Assembly: GCF_016820555.1 (NCBI RefSeq)
Contig: NZ_JADHDW010000002.1
Location: forward strand, 381,736 to 445,735
DNA: 64,000 nucleotides
Direction of reading: 5' to 3'
Origin: Bacillus sp. REN10
Lineage (GTDB): Bacteria; Bacillota; Bacilli; Bacillales; Domibacillaceae
Below the pieces are notes generated by a model, which was not told where the DNA came from, searched no databases, and was given only the letters and a program-made list of their open reading frames with translations. Positions 1-9,135 of the stretch are shown in pieces. A program made the position numbers and the translations under genes. How positions within the stretch are numbered: position 1 is the first letter of the stretch; every line of letters starts with the position of its first letter.

Positions 1-2
1 AT

Positions 3-1271
3 GAGATCATAAAAAGGAAAAAAGGGTATAATCTTCATATTATAAAAACAGATAAATACAAAACGAACACGATTGTATGGAAAATGAAAGCGCCGCTTGA
101 AAAGCAGACGGTAACGATGAGGGCCTTACTTCCTTATGTTCTTCAAAATGGATCCGCTACATTTCCTACTTCTACTGCTTTACGTTCTCATTTAGATGAT
201 CTATATGGTGCTAGTTTTTTTGTGGATTTGGCGAAAAAAGGCGACTATCATACGATAAGCTTTTCACTTGAAATAGCCAATGAGAACTATTTGCAAGCAG
301 AGGATTCTTTATTGCAGCAAGCGTTGCAATTTCTTAATGATGTGTTGAAAAATCCCCTTGTGTCAAATGGAGCATTCAACCAAGAAATTGTGGAAAGCGA
401 AAAGCGTAATTTAAAACAGCGAATCCAATCTGTATACGACGATAAAATGCGTTATGCCAGCATGCGGCTGTTAGAAGAAATGTATAAAGAGGATCGCTAT
501 GCCTTACAGCCAAACGGACAGCTCGATCAGGTCGATGGTATTGAAGCAGCTGATTTATACAGTTACTATGAGAAAGCATTTGCAGAAGATGAGATTGACT
601 TATATATCGTAGGCGATGTAGATGAGCAGCAAGTAGAGCAAATGGTGGATTCTTTGTTTGTCATGAGCGATCGTCAGCCAATGGCGATCCAGTCACAAGG
701 GCTTTCTATTCGTCCAGATGCACCGAAAACAGTCAAAGAAAAACAAGAAATCAATCAAGGCAAACTTCATATGGGGTATCAAACGAATGTGACTTTTGGC
801 GATCCGGATTATTTTGCGATGCAAGTATTTAACGGAATATTCGGTGGCTTTTCCCATTCTAAATTGTTTACCAATGTGCGGGAGAAAGCGAGTTTGGCCT
901 ATTATGCGGCCAGTCGTTTAGAGAGTCATAAAGGCTTTTTAATGGTGCTTTCAGGTATCGACAGCAACCATTACGATCAAGCGGTGAAAATTATTAATGA
1001 GCAATTACAAGCGATGAAACAAGGCGACATTTCTAAAAATGAAATTTTGCAAACGCGCGCAGTCATTCGCAATCAATTGCTTGAAACGATTGATACGCAG
1101 CGAGGGTTAATCGAGATCTTATATCATAATGTCATCGCCAAACAAAATATTACAATAGATGATTGGCTAGAAGCAGTGGAACGGACTACGATTGAAGAAG
1201 TGACAGCCGTCGCTGCTAAGGTAGAGTTGGACACGATCTACTTTTTGTCGGGAACGGAGGGAGTTTCATGA
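3..1271 (+). CDS. ymfF: YmfF-like M16 family zinc peptidase homologue (5' partial)
   Basis: The reading frame is open to the left window edge. Codons from position 3 give EIIKRKKGYNLHIIK and continue into the first internal ATG at 84, so the true start lies outside the window and the ATG at 84 is not the start. The protein resembles B. subtilis YmfF, an M16 (insulinase/processing protease) family member. No HXXEH zinc motif is visible in the N-terminal half, so this is probably the non-catalytic partner of the next gene, as is common for paired M16 proteins. Its stop overlaps the ymfH start by four bases (ATGA), which suggests translational coupling. Confidence 0.9.
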   Translation, partial: EIIKRKKGYNLHIIKTDKYKTNTIVWKMKAPLEKQTVTMRALLPYVLQNGSATFPTSTALRSHLDDLYGASFFVDLAKKGDYHTISFSLEIANENYLQAEDSLLQQALQFLNDVLKNPLVSNGAFNQEIVESEKRNLKQRIQSVYDDKMRYASMRLLEEMYKEDRYALQPNGQLDQVDGIEAADLYSYYEKAFAEDEIDLYIVGDVDEQQVEQMVDSLFVMSDRQPMAIQSQGLSIRPDAPKTVKEKQEINQGKLHMGYQTNVTFGDPDYFAMQVFNGIFGGFSHSKLFTNVREKASLAYYAASRLESHKGFLMVLSGIDSNHYDQAVKIINEQLQAMKQGDISKNEILQTRAVIRNQLLETIDTQRGLIEILYHNVIAKQNITIDDWLEAVERTTIEEVTAVAAKVELDTIYFLSGTEGVS

Positions 1272-2557
1272 AGAAAATTGTCTTTGATCAACTACAGGAA
1301 GAACTATATTATGAAAAAATGGATAATGGCTTAGATGTTTATGTGCTTCCGAAAAAAGGCTTTAATAAAACATTTGCTACTTTTACTACAAAATATGGGT
1401 CGATTGATAATCAATTTATCCCGAAAGATCAAAAAGAGTTCATTCGAGTACCGGACGGCATTGCCCATTTTTTAGAGCATAAAATGTTTGAAAAAGAAGA
1501 TGGTGATGTATTTCAGCATTTTAGTCGTCAAGGAGCTTCCGCCAATGCCTTTACTTCCTTTACGAGAACAGCTTATTTATTTTCCAGTACAGCGAATGTC
1601 AAACAAAATCTCGAGACATTGATTGACTTTGTGCAAGATCCTTATTTCACAGAAAAAACAGTCGAAAAGGAGAAGGGGATTATCGGACAAGAAATTCGTA
1701 TGTATGATGATAATCCGGATTGGCAAGTGTACTTTGGGGTGATTCAAAATATGTACCATACTCATCCCGTCAAAATTGATATTGCTGGAACCGTCGAATC
1801 GATTGCAGATATTACGAAGGATCATCTGTATGAGTGCTATCATACTTTTTATCATCCAAGCAATATGCTCTTATTTGTTGTTGGCTCGATTAACCCAGAA
1901 GAAACGATCGAGCTCGTCCGCAACAATCAATCCAAAAAGCCATTTAAGGAACAGCCTGCGATTGAGCGCCGCTTTGAACAGGAACCGGAAACCGTGAAAG
2001 AGAAGAAGAGAGTGCTTCCGATGAATGTGCAATCATCGAAATGTGAAGTTGGGTTGAAAGCGATCGATACGGATTTACAAGGCAAGGAATTGTTGAAAAG
2101 AGAATTAACGATGAATATTTTGCTCGATATGCTCTTTGGAAAAAGCTCAGAATTATATTATCAAATGTATCGCGAAGGATTGATTGATGATACGTTTGGC
2201 TATGACTTTACCCAAGAAAAGGGCTTCGGTTTCGCGATGATTGGAGGAGACACAGCTCATCCAGATGAGCTCGAAGAAAGAGTACAAAAGATACTCTTAG
2301 AAGCGAAGGAAGGGAAGCATTTAACGCAGGAAGCGCTAAAGAGATCGGTTAAAAAGAAAATCGGTGCTTTTTTACGAGCGGTCAATTCTCCTGAATACAT
2401 CGCGAATCAATTTACTCGCTATACGTTTAATGAAATGGATTTATTTGACGTGGTGCCGATGCTTGAAACCATTACGTTTGCGGATGTTCAATCTGCTGCC
2501 GACCATATGATAGCAAAGGAACGTTTAACCGCTTTTCATATCGTACCAAAACAGTGA
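1268..2557 (+). CDS. ymfH: YmfH-like M16 family zinc metalloprotease
   Basis: This 429-residue protein carries the inverted zinc motif HFLEH at residues 67-71. The downstream GQEIRMYDD segment near residue 145 is the expected place for the third Glu ligand. It therefore looks like the catalytic M16 subunit, with YmfF as inactive partner. The start overlaps the ymfF stop (ATGA). A hairpin terminator follows immediately. The physiological substrate is not known from the sequence; M16 family members cut short peptides. Confidence 0.92.
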   Translation: MKKIVFDQLQEELYYEKMDNGLDVYVLPKKGFNKTFATFTTKYGSIDNQFIPKDQKEFIRVPDGIAHFLEHKMFEKEDGDVFQHFSRQGASANAFTSFTRTAYLFSSTANVKQNLETLIDFVQDPYFTEKTVEKEKGIIGQEIRMYDDNPDWQVYFGVIQNMYHTHPVKIDIAGTVESIADITKDHLYECYHTFYHPSNMLLFVVGSINPEETIELVRNNQSKKPFKEQPAIERRFEQEPETVKEKKRVLPMNVQSSKCEVGLKAIDTDLQGKELLKRELTMNILLDMLFGKSSELYYQMYREGLIDDTFGYDFTQEKGFGFAMIGGDTAHPDELEERVQKILLEAKEGKHLTQEALKRSVKKKIGAFLRAVNSPEYIANQFTRYTFNEMDLFDVVPMLETITFADVQSAADHMIAKERLTAFHIVPKQ

Positions 2558-2567
2558 AAACAGAAAG

Positions 2568-2607
2568 AAAAGCCGGCTCTAGATTGCTTTGGGAGTCCGG
2601 CTTTTTA
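2568..2607 (+). terminator. Rho-independent terminator after ymfH
   Basis: The stem AAAAGCCGG (2568-2576) pairs with CCGGCTTTT (2597-2605). An inner CTCT/GGAG extension carries one bulged base, and the T-run is part of the 3' arm. Confidence 0.8.
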
Positions 2608-2639
2608 AAGGCAAGATGAGCAAGAGGGGAACAACTAAA

Positions 2640-3362
2640 ATGAAACGATTTGCTTTAGTTACGGGTGCCAGTGGTGGGATTGGCCAGGAGATTGCTCGGC
2701 AATTGGCTCATGACGGCTGGAACTTATATCTTCAATATTCGAGTGGGGAAAATCAAATAAAAGCATTACAAAAACAAATAGAGGCAACCGGAGTAGAGAG
2801 TTTTTCGGTGCAGGCAGATTTATCGTCATCTGTTGGGGTGGAGAAGCTTCTTCAGCATCTTTTTTCGGTGGAAGCGGTTGTTTTTGCGCATGGAACGGCT
2901 CAATACGGCTTGTTTCAAGAGGTAAAGGAAGAAGAAATGGATCTGCTTTGGGCTCTTCACGTCAAAAGCCCGATGATGATCATTCAACGGCTAGTATCTA
3001 AGTTACAAAAAGGAAAAGCGCCTTCGATTGTTTTTATTTCATCGATATGGGGGCAAACAGGAGCCGCTTGTGAAGTGGTCTATTCTACAGTGAAGGGTGC
3101 GCAAATTGCGCTAGTCAAATCACTGGCGAAAGAGTTCGCACCTTCTCATATTAAAGTGAATGCGGTCGCGCCGGGAGCGGTGAATACGAAGATGATGTCG
3201 CATTTTTCTAGCGAAGAAGTAAACGAAATAGCTGAAGATATTCCGATGGGGAGACTGGCAGAGCCAGCAGAAATTAGCGCTGTAGTTGGCTTTCTTTGTT
3301 CGCGTGCCTCTTCCTATATGACGGGACAAGTATTGGCTGTCAACGGCGGATGGTATACGTAA
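2640..3362 (+). CDS. ymfI: Short-chain dehydrogenase/reductase (FabG-like, YmfI)
   Basis: A classic SDR of about 240 residues. It has the glycine-rich NAD(P) motif TGASGGIG near residues 8-15, an active-site serine in SSIWGQTG, the catalytic pair in YSTVK, and a C-terminal NGG segment. The position normally held by NNAG reads FAHG, a mild departure. The ATG at 2640 is chosen because AGAGGGGA lies nine bases upstream. An in-frame ATG at 2589 lies inside the preceding terminator and is rejected. It probably reduces 3-oxoacyl-type substrates; the exact substrate is unknown. Confidence 0.9.
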   Translation: MKRFALVTGASGGIGQEIARQLAHDGWNLYLQYSSGENQIKALQKQIEATGVESFSVQADLSSSVGVEKLLQHLFSVEAVVFAHGTAQYGLFQEVKEEEMDLLWALHVKSPMMIIQRLVSKLQKGKAPSIVFISSIWGQTGAACEVVYSTVKGAQIALVKSLAKEFAPSHIKVNAVAPGAVNTKMMSHFSSEEVNEIAEDIPMGRLAEPAEISAVVGFLCSRASSYMTGQVLAVNGGWYT

Positions 3363-3431
3363 ACTTGTTGAATAATTTCTTGAAACCGACACAAACTAAT
3401 ATTGTAACTCAATAAAGGGAGGGACAATAAG

Positions 3432-3689
3432 ATGTCAGTACTTGAAAATTGGCACGAGTGGAAAAACTTTTTAGGAACAAAGTTGAATCAGGCCCAAGAC
3501 CAAGGCATGAACAATGAAACAATCAACAATATCGCTTATCAAGTGGGTGATTACTTAGCGAAAAAAGTCGACCCGAAAAATGAACAAGAACGTGTATTAT
3601 CTGATTTATGGTCTGTTGCTTCTGAGGAAGAACAGCATGCAATTGCCAGCGTAATGGTGAAGTTAGTTCAAAATAATGGGTCTCGATAA
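3432..3689 (+). CDS. ymfJ: DUF3243 family protein (YmfJ)
   Basis: An 85-residue acidic protein with the pattern of the DUF3243/YmfJ family (VLENWHEWKNFLGTKL at the N-terminus). A strong GGGAGGGAC Shine-Dalgarno precedes the ATG. It sits in the conserved ymfI-ymfJ-ymfK order of Bacillus. It has no membrane segment and no catalytic motif that I recognise. A terminator directly downstream separates it from ymfK. Function unknown. Confidence 0.88.
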   Translation: MSVLENWHEWKNFLGTKLNQAQDQGMNNETINNIAYQVGDYLAKKVDPKNEQERVLSDLWSVASEEEQHAIASVMVKLVQNNGSR

Positions 3690-3691
3690 AA

Positions 3692-3720
3692 GAGAGGGAG
3701 GAATTTCCTCTCTTTTTTCT
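3692..3720 (+). terminator. Rho-independent terminator after ymfJ
   Basis: GAGAGG (3692-3697) pairs with CCTCTC (3707-3712), extended inward by G-T/A-T pairs and followed by TTTTTTCTTTT. Confidence 0.82.
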
Positions 3721-3808
3721 TTTAAAAAGTGCACAAATCATTTATGATAGAAGTTAGATGTTATATATTTATGGACATGATCAAGGTCAAGTCACAAGGG
3801 GTGTTTAT

Positions 3809-4600
3809 ATGTCCAAGAAAGTTTGGTACTTAGAATATAAAATTGTTAAAAACCGACCTGGACTGTTGGGGGACATTTCTTCCTTGCTGGGGATGCTTTC
3901 CATTAACATCATTACGATTAATGGAGTTGATGATGGCAGTCGCGGATTATTAATGCGCGCCCAAAGTGAAGATCAAATTAGAAGGCTGGAATCGATTCTT
4001 GAAACAATTGATACCATTCAAATCATTAAATTAAGAGAACCGAAATTACGTGATCGCATGGCGGTGAGGCATGGACGATACATTGAGCGGGATGCTGATG
4101 ATAAGAAAACTTTTCGGTTTGTTCGTGATGAGCTTGGACTTCTCGTTGACTTTATGGCAGAATTGTATAAAATGGAAGGGCATAAATTAATCGGCATACG
4201 GGGGATGCCTCGTGTAGGGAAGACGGAATCGATCGTTGCTGCGAGCGTTTGTGCTAATAAAAGATGGCTGTTTGTGTCTTCGACGATGATTAAACAAACC
4301 GTTCGTGATCAGTTAATTCGCGATGAGTACAATGCGAACAATATTTTTATTATGGATGGTGTAGTATCAACAAAGAGAGCGAGTGAAAAGCATTGGCAGC
4401 TCGTTCGGGAAATTATGCGTCTCCCTGCTGTTAAAGTAATAGAACATCCGGATATTTTTGTCCGAAATAGTGAGTATAAAATAGAGGATTTTGATTATAT
4501 TATTGAACTTCGAAATCACCCTGACGAAGAAATTACATACGAACCAGTGGAAAGGAATGGTTTTTTCCAAGATTCGAATTTCGGTGGTTTTGATTTTTAA
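3809..4600 (+). CDS. ymfK: DUF3388 family protein (YmfK), ACT-like domain plus P-loop
   Basis: 263 residues from the ATG at 3809, which follows AAGGGG with eight bases of spacing. An upstream in-frame ATG at 3758 lacks a ribosome binding site. The first ~75 residues (NRPGLLGDISSLLGML and following) look like an ACT regulatory domain. The middle carries GMPRVGKTES, a Walker-A-like P-loop. This matches the YmfK/DUF3388 family of Bacillus, whose role is not established. It lies 18 bases upstream of the RodZ-like gene, so the two are probably co-transcribed. Confidence 0.88.
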   Translation: MSKKVWYLEYKIVKNRPGLLGDISSLLGMLSINIITINGVDDGSRGLLMRAQSEDQIRRLESILETIDTIQIIKLREPKLRDRMAVRHGRYIERDADDKKTFRFVRDELGLLVDFMAELYKMEGHKLIGIRGMPRVGKTESIVAASVCANKRWLFVSSTMIKQTVRDQLIRDEYNANNIFIMDGVVSTKRASEKHWQLVREIMRLPAVKVIEHPDIFVRNSEYKIEDFDYIIELRNHPDEEITYEPVERNGFFQDSNFGGFDF

Positions 4601-4618
4601 TTATGGAAGGTGTTATTG

Positions 4619-5473
4619 GTGACTGAACTAGGAAATCGCTTAAGAGAAGCGCGAAAAGCAAAAGGATTGTCATTGGCTGATGTACAGGAAATGACGAAGA
4701 TTCAAAAAAGATATTTAACGGGCATTGAAGAAGGAAACTATGATATGATGCCAGGGAAGTTTTATGTTCGGGCATTTATTAAGCAATATGCCGAAGCGGT
4801 TGGTTTAAATGCAGAGGAGCTGTTTGAGGAATTTAAAAGTGAAGTGCCGTCTTCTCATGAGGATGAAATTCCGCAACGGGCAACAAAGGTAGAGCAAGTG
4901 ACAACAAACGTACCTGCGGAGCCTTCTAAGTTGTTAGAGCACTTGCCGAAAATATTGTTGACGGCTTTTATCATTGGAGCTCTTTTCCTAGTATGGGCGT
5001 TAATGCCTAAAAATGGTGCAGACGAGAAACAAGTGGTCGAAAAGCCCGTTGTTAAGGAATCTGCTGAGCAAAATAGCAAAGAGGATGACAAAGCAGAAGC
5101 GCCTGTGAAAGAGGATGAGAAAAAAGAAAAGAAACCTAAAGCAGAAAAAACTGCGAAGCAAGTATTAACAGCTGTTGGAACAAGCGGAAGTGACTCCACT
5201 TATGAGTTGAAAGAAGCTGAAAAGTTTGAAGTATCGATTTCATCGAAAGGAAGTACTTGGGTTGGTGTAAAAGATGGAAGCGGGAAAAGTTATTTCGGTG
5301 ATATGGTTCAAAGTGGCCAAACACAAACATTTGATTTAACTGGTCAAACGGAGGTCAGGATTAGAGTGGGGAATGCTCCTGATACGGAAGTGAAAGTAAA
5401 CGGTGAAGTTGTTACATATCAAATTCCTGCGGCGAGCCAAGTAACACAAAATATTATTATTCAAAAGAAGTAA
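4619..5473 (+). CDS. ymfM: RodZ-like membrane HTH protein (YmfM)
   Basis: A RodZ-type protein. The N-terminal helix-turn-helix (LGNRLREARKAKGLSLADV onward) spans residues ~3-65. A transmembrane segment lies near residues 113-132 (ILLTAFIIGALFLVWALM), followed by a Lys/Glu-rich linker and a C-terminal DUF4115-like beta domain. RodZ proteins link MreB filaments to the membrane and shape the cell. The GTG at 4619 is preferred because GGAAGG ends eight bases before it; GTG 4610 and TTG 4616 are alternatives. pgsA follows 77 bases later. Confidence 0.88.
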   Translation: MTELGNRLREARKAKGLSLADVQEMTKIQKRYLTGIEEGNYDMMPGKFYVRAFIKQYAEAVGLNAEELFEEFKSEVPSSHEDEIPQRATKVEQVTTNVPAEPSKLLEHLPKILLTAFIIGALFLVWALMPKNGADEKQVVEKPVVKESAEQNSKEDDKAEAPVKEDEKKEKKPKAEKTAKQVLTAVGTSGSDSTYELKEAEKFEVSISSKGSTWVGVKDGSGKSYFGDMVQSGQTQTFDLTGQTEVRIRVGNAPDTEVKVNGEVVTYQIPAASQVTQNIIIQKK

Positions 5474-5550
5474 GCTTCTTACGTAAGGACTGGTTTTGAT
5501 GGTGGAATGCTGTTTAGAAGCATTCCACTGTGATAAGTGGAGGGACGATT

Positions 5551-6129
5551 GTGAATTTACCAAATAAGATTACCGTATCAAGAATTTTGATGATCCCTAT
5601 TTTTCTAATCATTATGGTAGCTGATTTTAATTGGGGAGAGATCGAATTTTTAGGCACGACGATGCCAATGACTCATTTTGTGGGTGCGCTCATCTTTATT
5701 ATCGCGGCGACAACGGATTGGGTGGATGGGCATTTTGCCAGAAAGTATAACCTAGTAACGAACTTAGGGAAGTTTTTAGATCCATTAGCGGATAAATTAT
5801 TAGTTTCTGCGGCTCTCATTGTGTTGGTGGAGCTTGGTGCTGCTGCTTCTTGGATTGTGATTATCATTATTAGCCGTGAATTTGCAGTGACAGGTCTTCG
5901 TCTTATTCTTGCTGGTGAAGGAGAGGTAGTTGCTGCTAACATGCTCGGTAAAATTAAAACGTGGACACAAATTATTGCGATTTCTGCCTTATTGCTTCAT
6001 AATGCTCCATTCGAGAGCTTGTCCATTCCATTTGCTGATATTGCTTTGTGGGTGGCTACATTCTTTACGATTTGGTCTGGGTGGGATTATTTTTATCTTA
6101 ATCGCCATGTGTTTAAACATTCAAAATAA
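5551..6129 (+). CDS. pgsA: CDP-diacylglycerol-glycerol-3-phosphate 3-phosphatidyltransferase
   Basis: PgsA joins glycerol-3-phosphate to CDP-diacylglycerol, the committed step towards phosphatidylglycerol. The CDP-alcohol phosphotransferase signature DG-x2-AR-x8-G-x3-D-x3-D is complete at residues 59-81 (DG 59-60, AR 63-64, G73, D77, D81). Several hydrophobic helices mark it as an integral membrane enzyme. The GTG at 5551 follows GTGGAGGGA and gives 192 residues, the usual length. The in-frame GTG at 5530 has no ribosome binding site. Confidence 0.95.
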   Translation: MNLPNKITVSRILMIPIFLIIMVADFNWGEIEFLGTTMPMTHFVGALIFIIAATTDWVDGHFARKYNLVTNLGKFLDPLADKLLVSAALIVLVELGAAASWIVIIIISREFAVTGLRLILAGEGEVVAANMLGKIKTWTQIIAISALLLHNAPFESLSIPFADIALWVATFFTIWSGWDYFYLNRHVFKHSK

Positions 6130-6138
6130 TAGAGATCG

Positions 6139-6248
6139 GAGGCTGATTAAAACGGAGAATTCGGCGCTCTTACTGTCGTATAGTTTTTGCAGTACACCCT
6201 ATACGGACATTAAGGTTGGCTGTTCTGCATTTTGTCGGCCTCTTTTTT
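6139..6248 (+). terminator. Branched hairpin ending in a T-run, between pgsA and cinA
   Basis: GAGGCTGA (6139-6146) pairs with TCGGCCTC (6235-6242), followed by TTTTTT. Within the ~88-base loop a second hairpin forms between GTCGTATAG (6175-6183) and CTATACGGAC (6199-6208) with one bulged base. It can serve as the pgsA terminator. Because cinA starts only 35 bases further on, a role as attenuator in a cinA leader is also possible. Confidence 0.6.
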
Positions 6249-6282
6249 AATATAGTCTGTAAATAAGGGTAGAGGTGTTAGT

Positions 6283-7527
6283 ATGAATGCTGAAATTATT
6301 GCTGTAGGATCAGAATTATTATTAGGTCAAATTACCAATACGAATGCTCAGTTTCTTTCTCACCATTTAGCTGAAATTGGCATCAATGTGTATTACCATA
6401 CCGTTGTAGGAGATAATTCGAAACGATTGATTGATGTGGTGAAAGAAGCAGAGAAACGTGCCGACCTATTAATTTTTACAGGTGGGCTTGGGCCAACAAA
6501 GGATGATTTGACGAAGGAAGCCATCGCTACACATATTGGACTTGAGCTTGAATATAATGAAGCTGCTTTAAGAAGCATAGAGGCCTATTTTGCTAAAGTG
6601 AACCGAAAGATGACAGAAAACAACAAAAAACAAGCGTTAGTCATGAGCGGAAGTAAAGTGTTGCCAAATGATCATGGGATGGCTCCAGGAATGTTATTAA
6701 AGGCAAACAATAAACACTATATGCTATTGCCTGGACCGCCAAAAGAAATGCAGCCGATGTTTTTAGCGTATGGAAAGAACGAATTAATTCAATTGCTAGA
6801 GAAAGTTGAACGGATTGAATCGCGCGTGTTGCGCTTTTTTGGTATCGGTGAATCGGCTCTTGAAGTAGAAGTTGAGGATTTATTATTGAATCAGCAAAAT
6901 CCGACGATCGCTCCATTAGCAGGAGACGGAGAGGTCACGCTCCGGATTACAGCGAAGCATGAGTCTGAAGAAGTAGCCCTGCAAATGATCCAAGAAGTAG
7001 AAGATGAGATTCTTCGTCGCGTCGGTCAATATTTTTACGGATACGATCAAACGACCATTATGGAAGAGCTGGCAGAGTTATTAAAGGAAAGGAATTTATC
7101 GGTTGCAGTGGCGGAGAGCTTAACCGGAGGTCTTTTTCAAAGTGAGTTAACAGCGGTGAAAGGCGTTAGCGCTATTTTTAAAGGCGGAATTGTTTGCTAT
7201 TCCAATGAGACAAAGAAGCAGCTCGTACATGTCAAAAAAGAAACGATTGACACATATGGAGCAGTCAGCGAACAATGTGCCCTAGAACTGGCTGAAAATA
7301 CGAGAGCTATTTTTGATAGTGACTTTGCTATTAGCTTTACTGGAGTAGCCGGTCCCGATGAAATGGAAGGGCAAGCGCCGGGAACGGTTTGGATTGGACT
7401 GGCTGAACGTTCTCAAGAGACGAAAGCTTATCAGCTTAATTTGGCTGGAAGCCGAACGGGTATCCGGAAGCGTTCTGTGAAATATGGCTGTCATTATTTA
7501 CTACATGCGATTCACCAGCGCAAATAA
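6283..7527 (+). CDS. cinA: CinA competence/damage-inducible protein, pyridine nucleotide salvage
   Basis: 414 residues with the two-domain CinA build. The N-terminal MoaB-like domain carries [18 protein letters not shown] and [16 protein letters not shown]. The C-terminal PncC-like domain carries [13 protein letters not shown] and FTGVAGPD. In other bacteria CinA hydrolyses ADP-ribose and deamidates NMN. In B. subtilis it is co-expressed with recA during competence; here a methionine gene with its own terminator separates the two. The ATG follows GTAGAGGTG. Confidence 0.95.
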   Translation: MNAEIIAVGSELLLGQITNTNAQFLSHHLAEIGINVYYHTVVGDNSKRLIDVVKEAEKRADLLIFTGGLGPTKDDLTKEAIATHIGLELEYNEAALRSIEAYFAKVNRKMTENNKKQALVMSGSKVLPNDHGMAPGMLLKANNKHYMLLPGPPKEMQPMFLAYGKNELIQLLEKVERIESRVLRFFGIGESALEVEVEDLLLNQQNPTIAPLAGDGEVTLRITAKHESEEVALQMIQEVEDEILRRVGQYFYGYDQTTIMEELAELLKERNLSVAVAESLTGGLFQSELTAVKGVSAIFKGGIVCYSNETKKQLVHVKKETIDTYGAVSEQCALELAENTRAIFDSDFAISFTGVAGPDEMEGQAPGTVWIGLAERSQETKAYQLNLAGSRTGIRKRSVKYGCHYLLHAIHQRK

Positions 7528-7546
7528 AAAAATATTCGAAATATTA

Positions 7547-7576
7547 TTGACTATTCCGATTTGATTATTATATAAT
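7547..7576 (+). promoter_or_regulatory. SigA-type promoter of the S-box transcript
   Basis: The -35 TTGACT (7547-7552) and a perfect -10 TATAAT (7571-7576) are 18 bases apart. Transcription would start near 7583, about 35 bases before the riboswitch P1 helix. Confidence 0.75.
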
Positions 7577-7617
7577 CTTTTCAATAGCTTATTTAATAGT
7601 TCAATTAAACATTGATA

Positions 7618-7729
7618 CTCTTATTGCGAGCGGCGGAGGGATTAGGCCCTATGAAGCCCAGCAACCTTCAGGCGATGACCGCCTGAAACGGTGCTAATTC
7701 CTACAGACTTTTTGTCTGGAAGATAAGAG
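7618..7729 (+). promoter_or_regulatory. SAM riboswitch (S-box, SAM-I)
   Basis: The P1 helix is CTCTTA (7618-7623) with TAAGAG (7724-7729). Between them lie the hallmark S-box segments GCGGAGGGATTAGGCCC and ATGAAGCCCAGCAACC, then AGGCGATGACCGCCTGAAACG-type arms and GGTGCTAATTCCTACAGA. A strong terminator stem follows at 7745. With SAM bound, the aptamer is stabilised and the transcript ends before the sulfhydrylase gene; without SAM, the P1 3' strand can pair with the terminator's CCTCTT. Confidence 0.95.
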
Positions 7730-7744
7730 GAGGACCTAATAATC

Positions 7745-7781
7745 AAACCCTCTTCTTTTTTGATAAGAAGAGGGTTTTTAT
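7745..7781 (+). terminator. S-box regulated terminator
   Basis: AAACCCTCTTCT (7745-7756) pairs perfectly with AGAAGAGGGTTT (7766-7777), with the T-run in and after the 3' arm. It is the expression platform of the SAM riboswitch. Confidence 0.92.
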
Positions 7782-7824
7782 CTTCCTCTGAAAGAATAAT
7801 GAAACGAATTAGGAGGGTTTACAC

Positions 7825-9123
7825 ATGACGAAAGAAAATTGGGATCAAGAGACGTTATTATTACACGGAGGCCAAGTACCGGATCCAGTAACAGGAGCGC
7901 GTGCAGTACCGATTTATGAAACAACATCTTATGTATTTGAAGATACAGACCATGCGAATGCATTATTTGCTCTTCAAAAGCCGGGGAATATTTATACGCG
8001 TATTACGAATCCGACAGTTGATGTGTTTGAAAAACGAGTGGCTTTACTTGAAGAAGGAGCAGCTGCGGTGGCACTCTCTTCAGGAATGGCGGCAATTGCC
8101 TTTTCAATTTTGAACTTAGCACATGCGGGAGATGAGATCGTCGCAGCGAGTAATTTATATGGAGGTACATATAATTTATTTGCTAATACACTTCCCAAAT
8201 ACGGTATCACAGTGAAATTTGTTGATTCGACAGACCCAGAAAACTACCGCAAAGCGATTACACCAAAAACGAAAGCTTTGTTTGGGGAAATCATCGGTAA
8301 CCCGTCTCTAAATGTCCTTGATGTGGAAAAAGTAGCAGAAATTGCTCGTGATCATGGCATTCCGCTTATTGTCGATAGTACATTTGCTTCACCTTATGTT
8401 TGCAAACCGCTTACTTGGGGAGCAGATATTGTTGTTCATTCGGCAACAAAATGGATTAGCGGTCATGGTACAGTGATTGGCGGTGTAGTAGTAGATGGAG
8501 GGAAATTTAATTGGGATAGTGAAAAATTCCCTGGCTTTACAGAACCGGATGAATCTTATCATGGGTTAAAGTATGCTGATATTGAAGGCCCAGCATTTGC
8601 TGTGAAGCTTCGGGTTCAATTATTAAGAGACTTTGGCCCGGCTTTAAGTGCTAATAGCGCTTTCTTATTACTTCAAGGTTTAGAAACGCTGCACTTGCGA
8701 ATTCAGCGCCATCACCAAAATACATTAGAAATCGTGAACTATTTGAATAACCACCCTGGTGTAGAGTGGGTCTCTCATCCGAGTTTACCGGAACACCCAT
8801 CTTATGATTTAGCGCAAAAATATTTGAAACACAGCAACGGCTCAATTGTTGTATTTGGTATTAAAGGTGGTCGTGAAGCAGGAAAAACAGTGATTGATAA
8901 CGTTCAACTATGGTCTCACGTAGCTAACGTTGGAGATGGAAAGTCACTCATTATTCACCCGGCTACGACAACGCACCAACAGTTAAATGATGAAGAGCTG
9001 GTTAAGTCCGGCGTGAAAGAAGAGCTAATTCGTCTATCGATCGGATTAGAATCTACAAAGGATTTGATTGCTGACTTAAATCAAGCAATTGAAAAAGCAA
9101 CAGGGGTAACTGTTGAAGTATAA
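7825..9123 (+). CDS. metY: O-acetylhomoserine sulfhydrylase (PLP enzyme, MetY type)
   Basis: 432 residues, the usual length for O-acetyl-L-homoserine sulfhydrylase of the Cys/Met PLP family. The PLP lysine sits in SATKWISGHG, the family signature. Other family segments include NIYTRITNPTVDVFEKR and GGVVVDGG. It makes homocysteine directly from O-acetylhomoserine and sulfide. Control by the upstream S-box fits a methionine role. AGGAGGG precedes the ATG. It is a single-gene unit closed by the terminator at 9136. Confidence 0.93.
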   Translation: MTKENWDQETLLLHGGQVPDPVTGARAVPIYETTSYVFEDTDHANALFALQKPGNIYTRITNPTVDVFEKRVALLEEGAAAVALSSGMAAIAFSILNLAHAGDEIVAASNLYGGTYNLFANTLPKYGITVKFVDSTDPENYRKAITPKTKALFGEIIGNPSLNVLDVEKVAEIARDHGIPLIVDSTFASPYVCKPLTWGADIVVHSATKWISGHGTVIGGVVVDGGKFNWDSEKFPGFTEPDESYHGLKYADIEGPAFAVKLRVQLLRDFGPALSANSAFLLLQGLETLHLRIQRHHQNTLEIVNYLNNHPGVEWVSHPSLPEHPSYDLAQKYLKHSNGSIVVFGIKGGREAGKTVIDNVQLWSHVANVGDGKSLIIHPATTTHQQLNDEELVKSGVKEELIRLSIGLESTKDLIADLNQAIEKATGVTVEV

Positions 9124-9135
9124 AAATAATATGAG

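Noticed and set aside
4855-5199. 114-codon minus-strand ORF inside ymfM
   Set aside because: Ser/Phe-rich mirror of the Lys/Glu-rich RodZ linker; no start signals.
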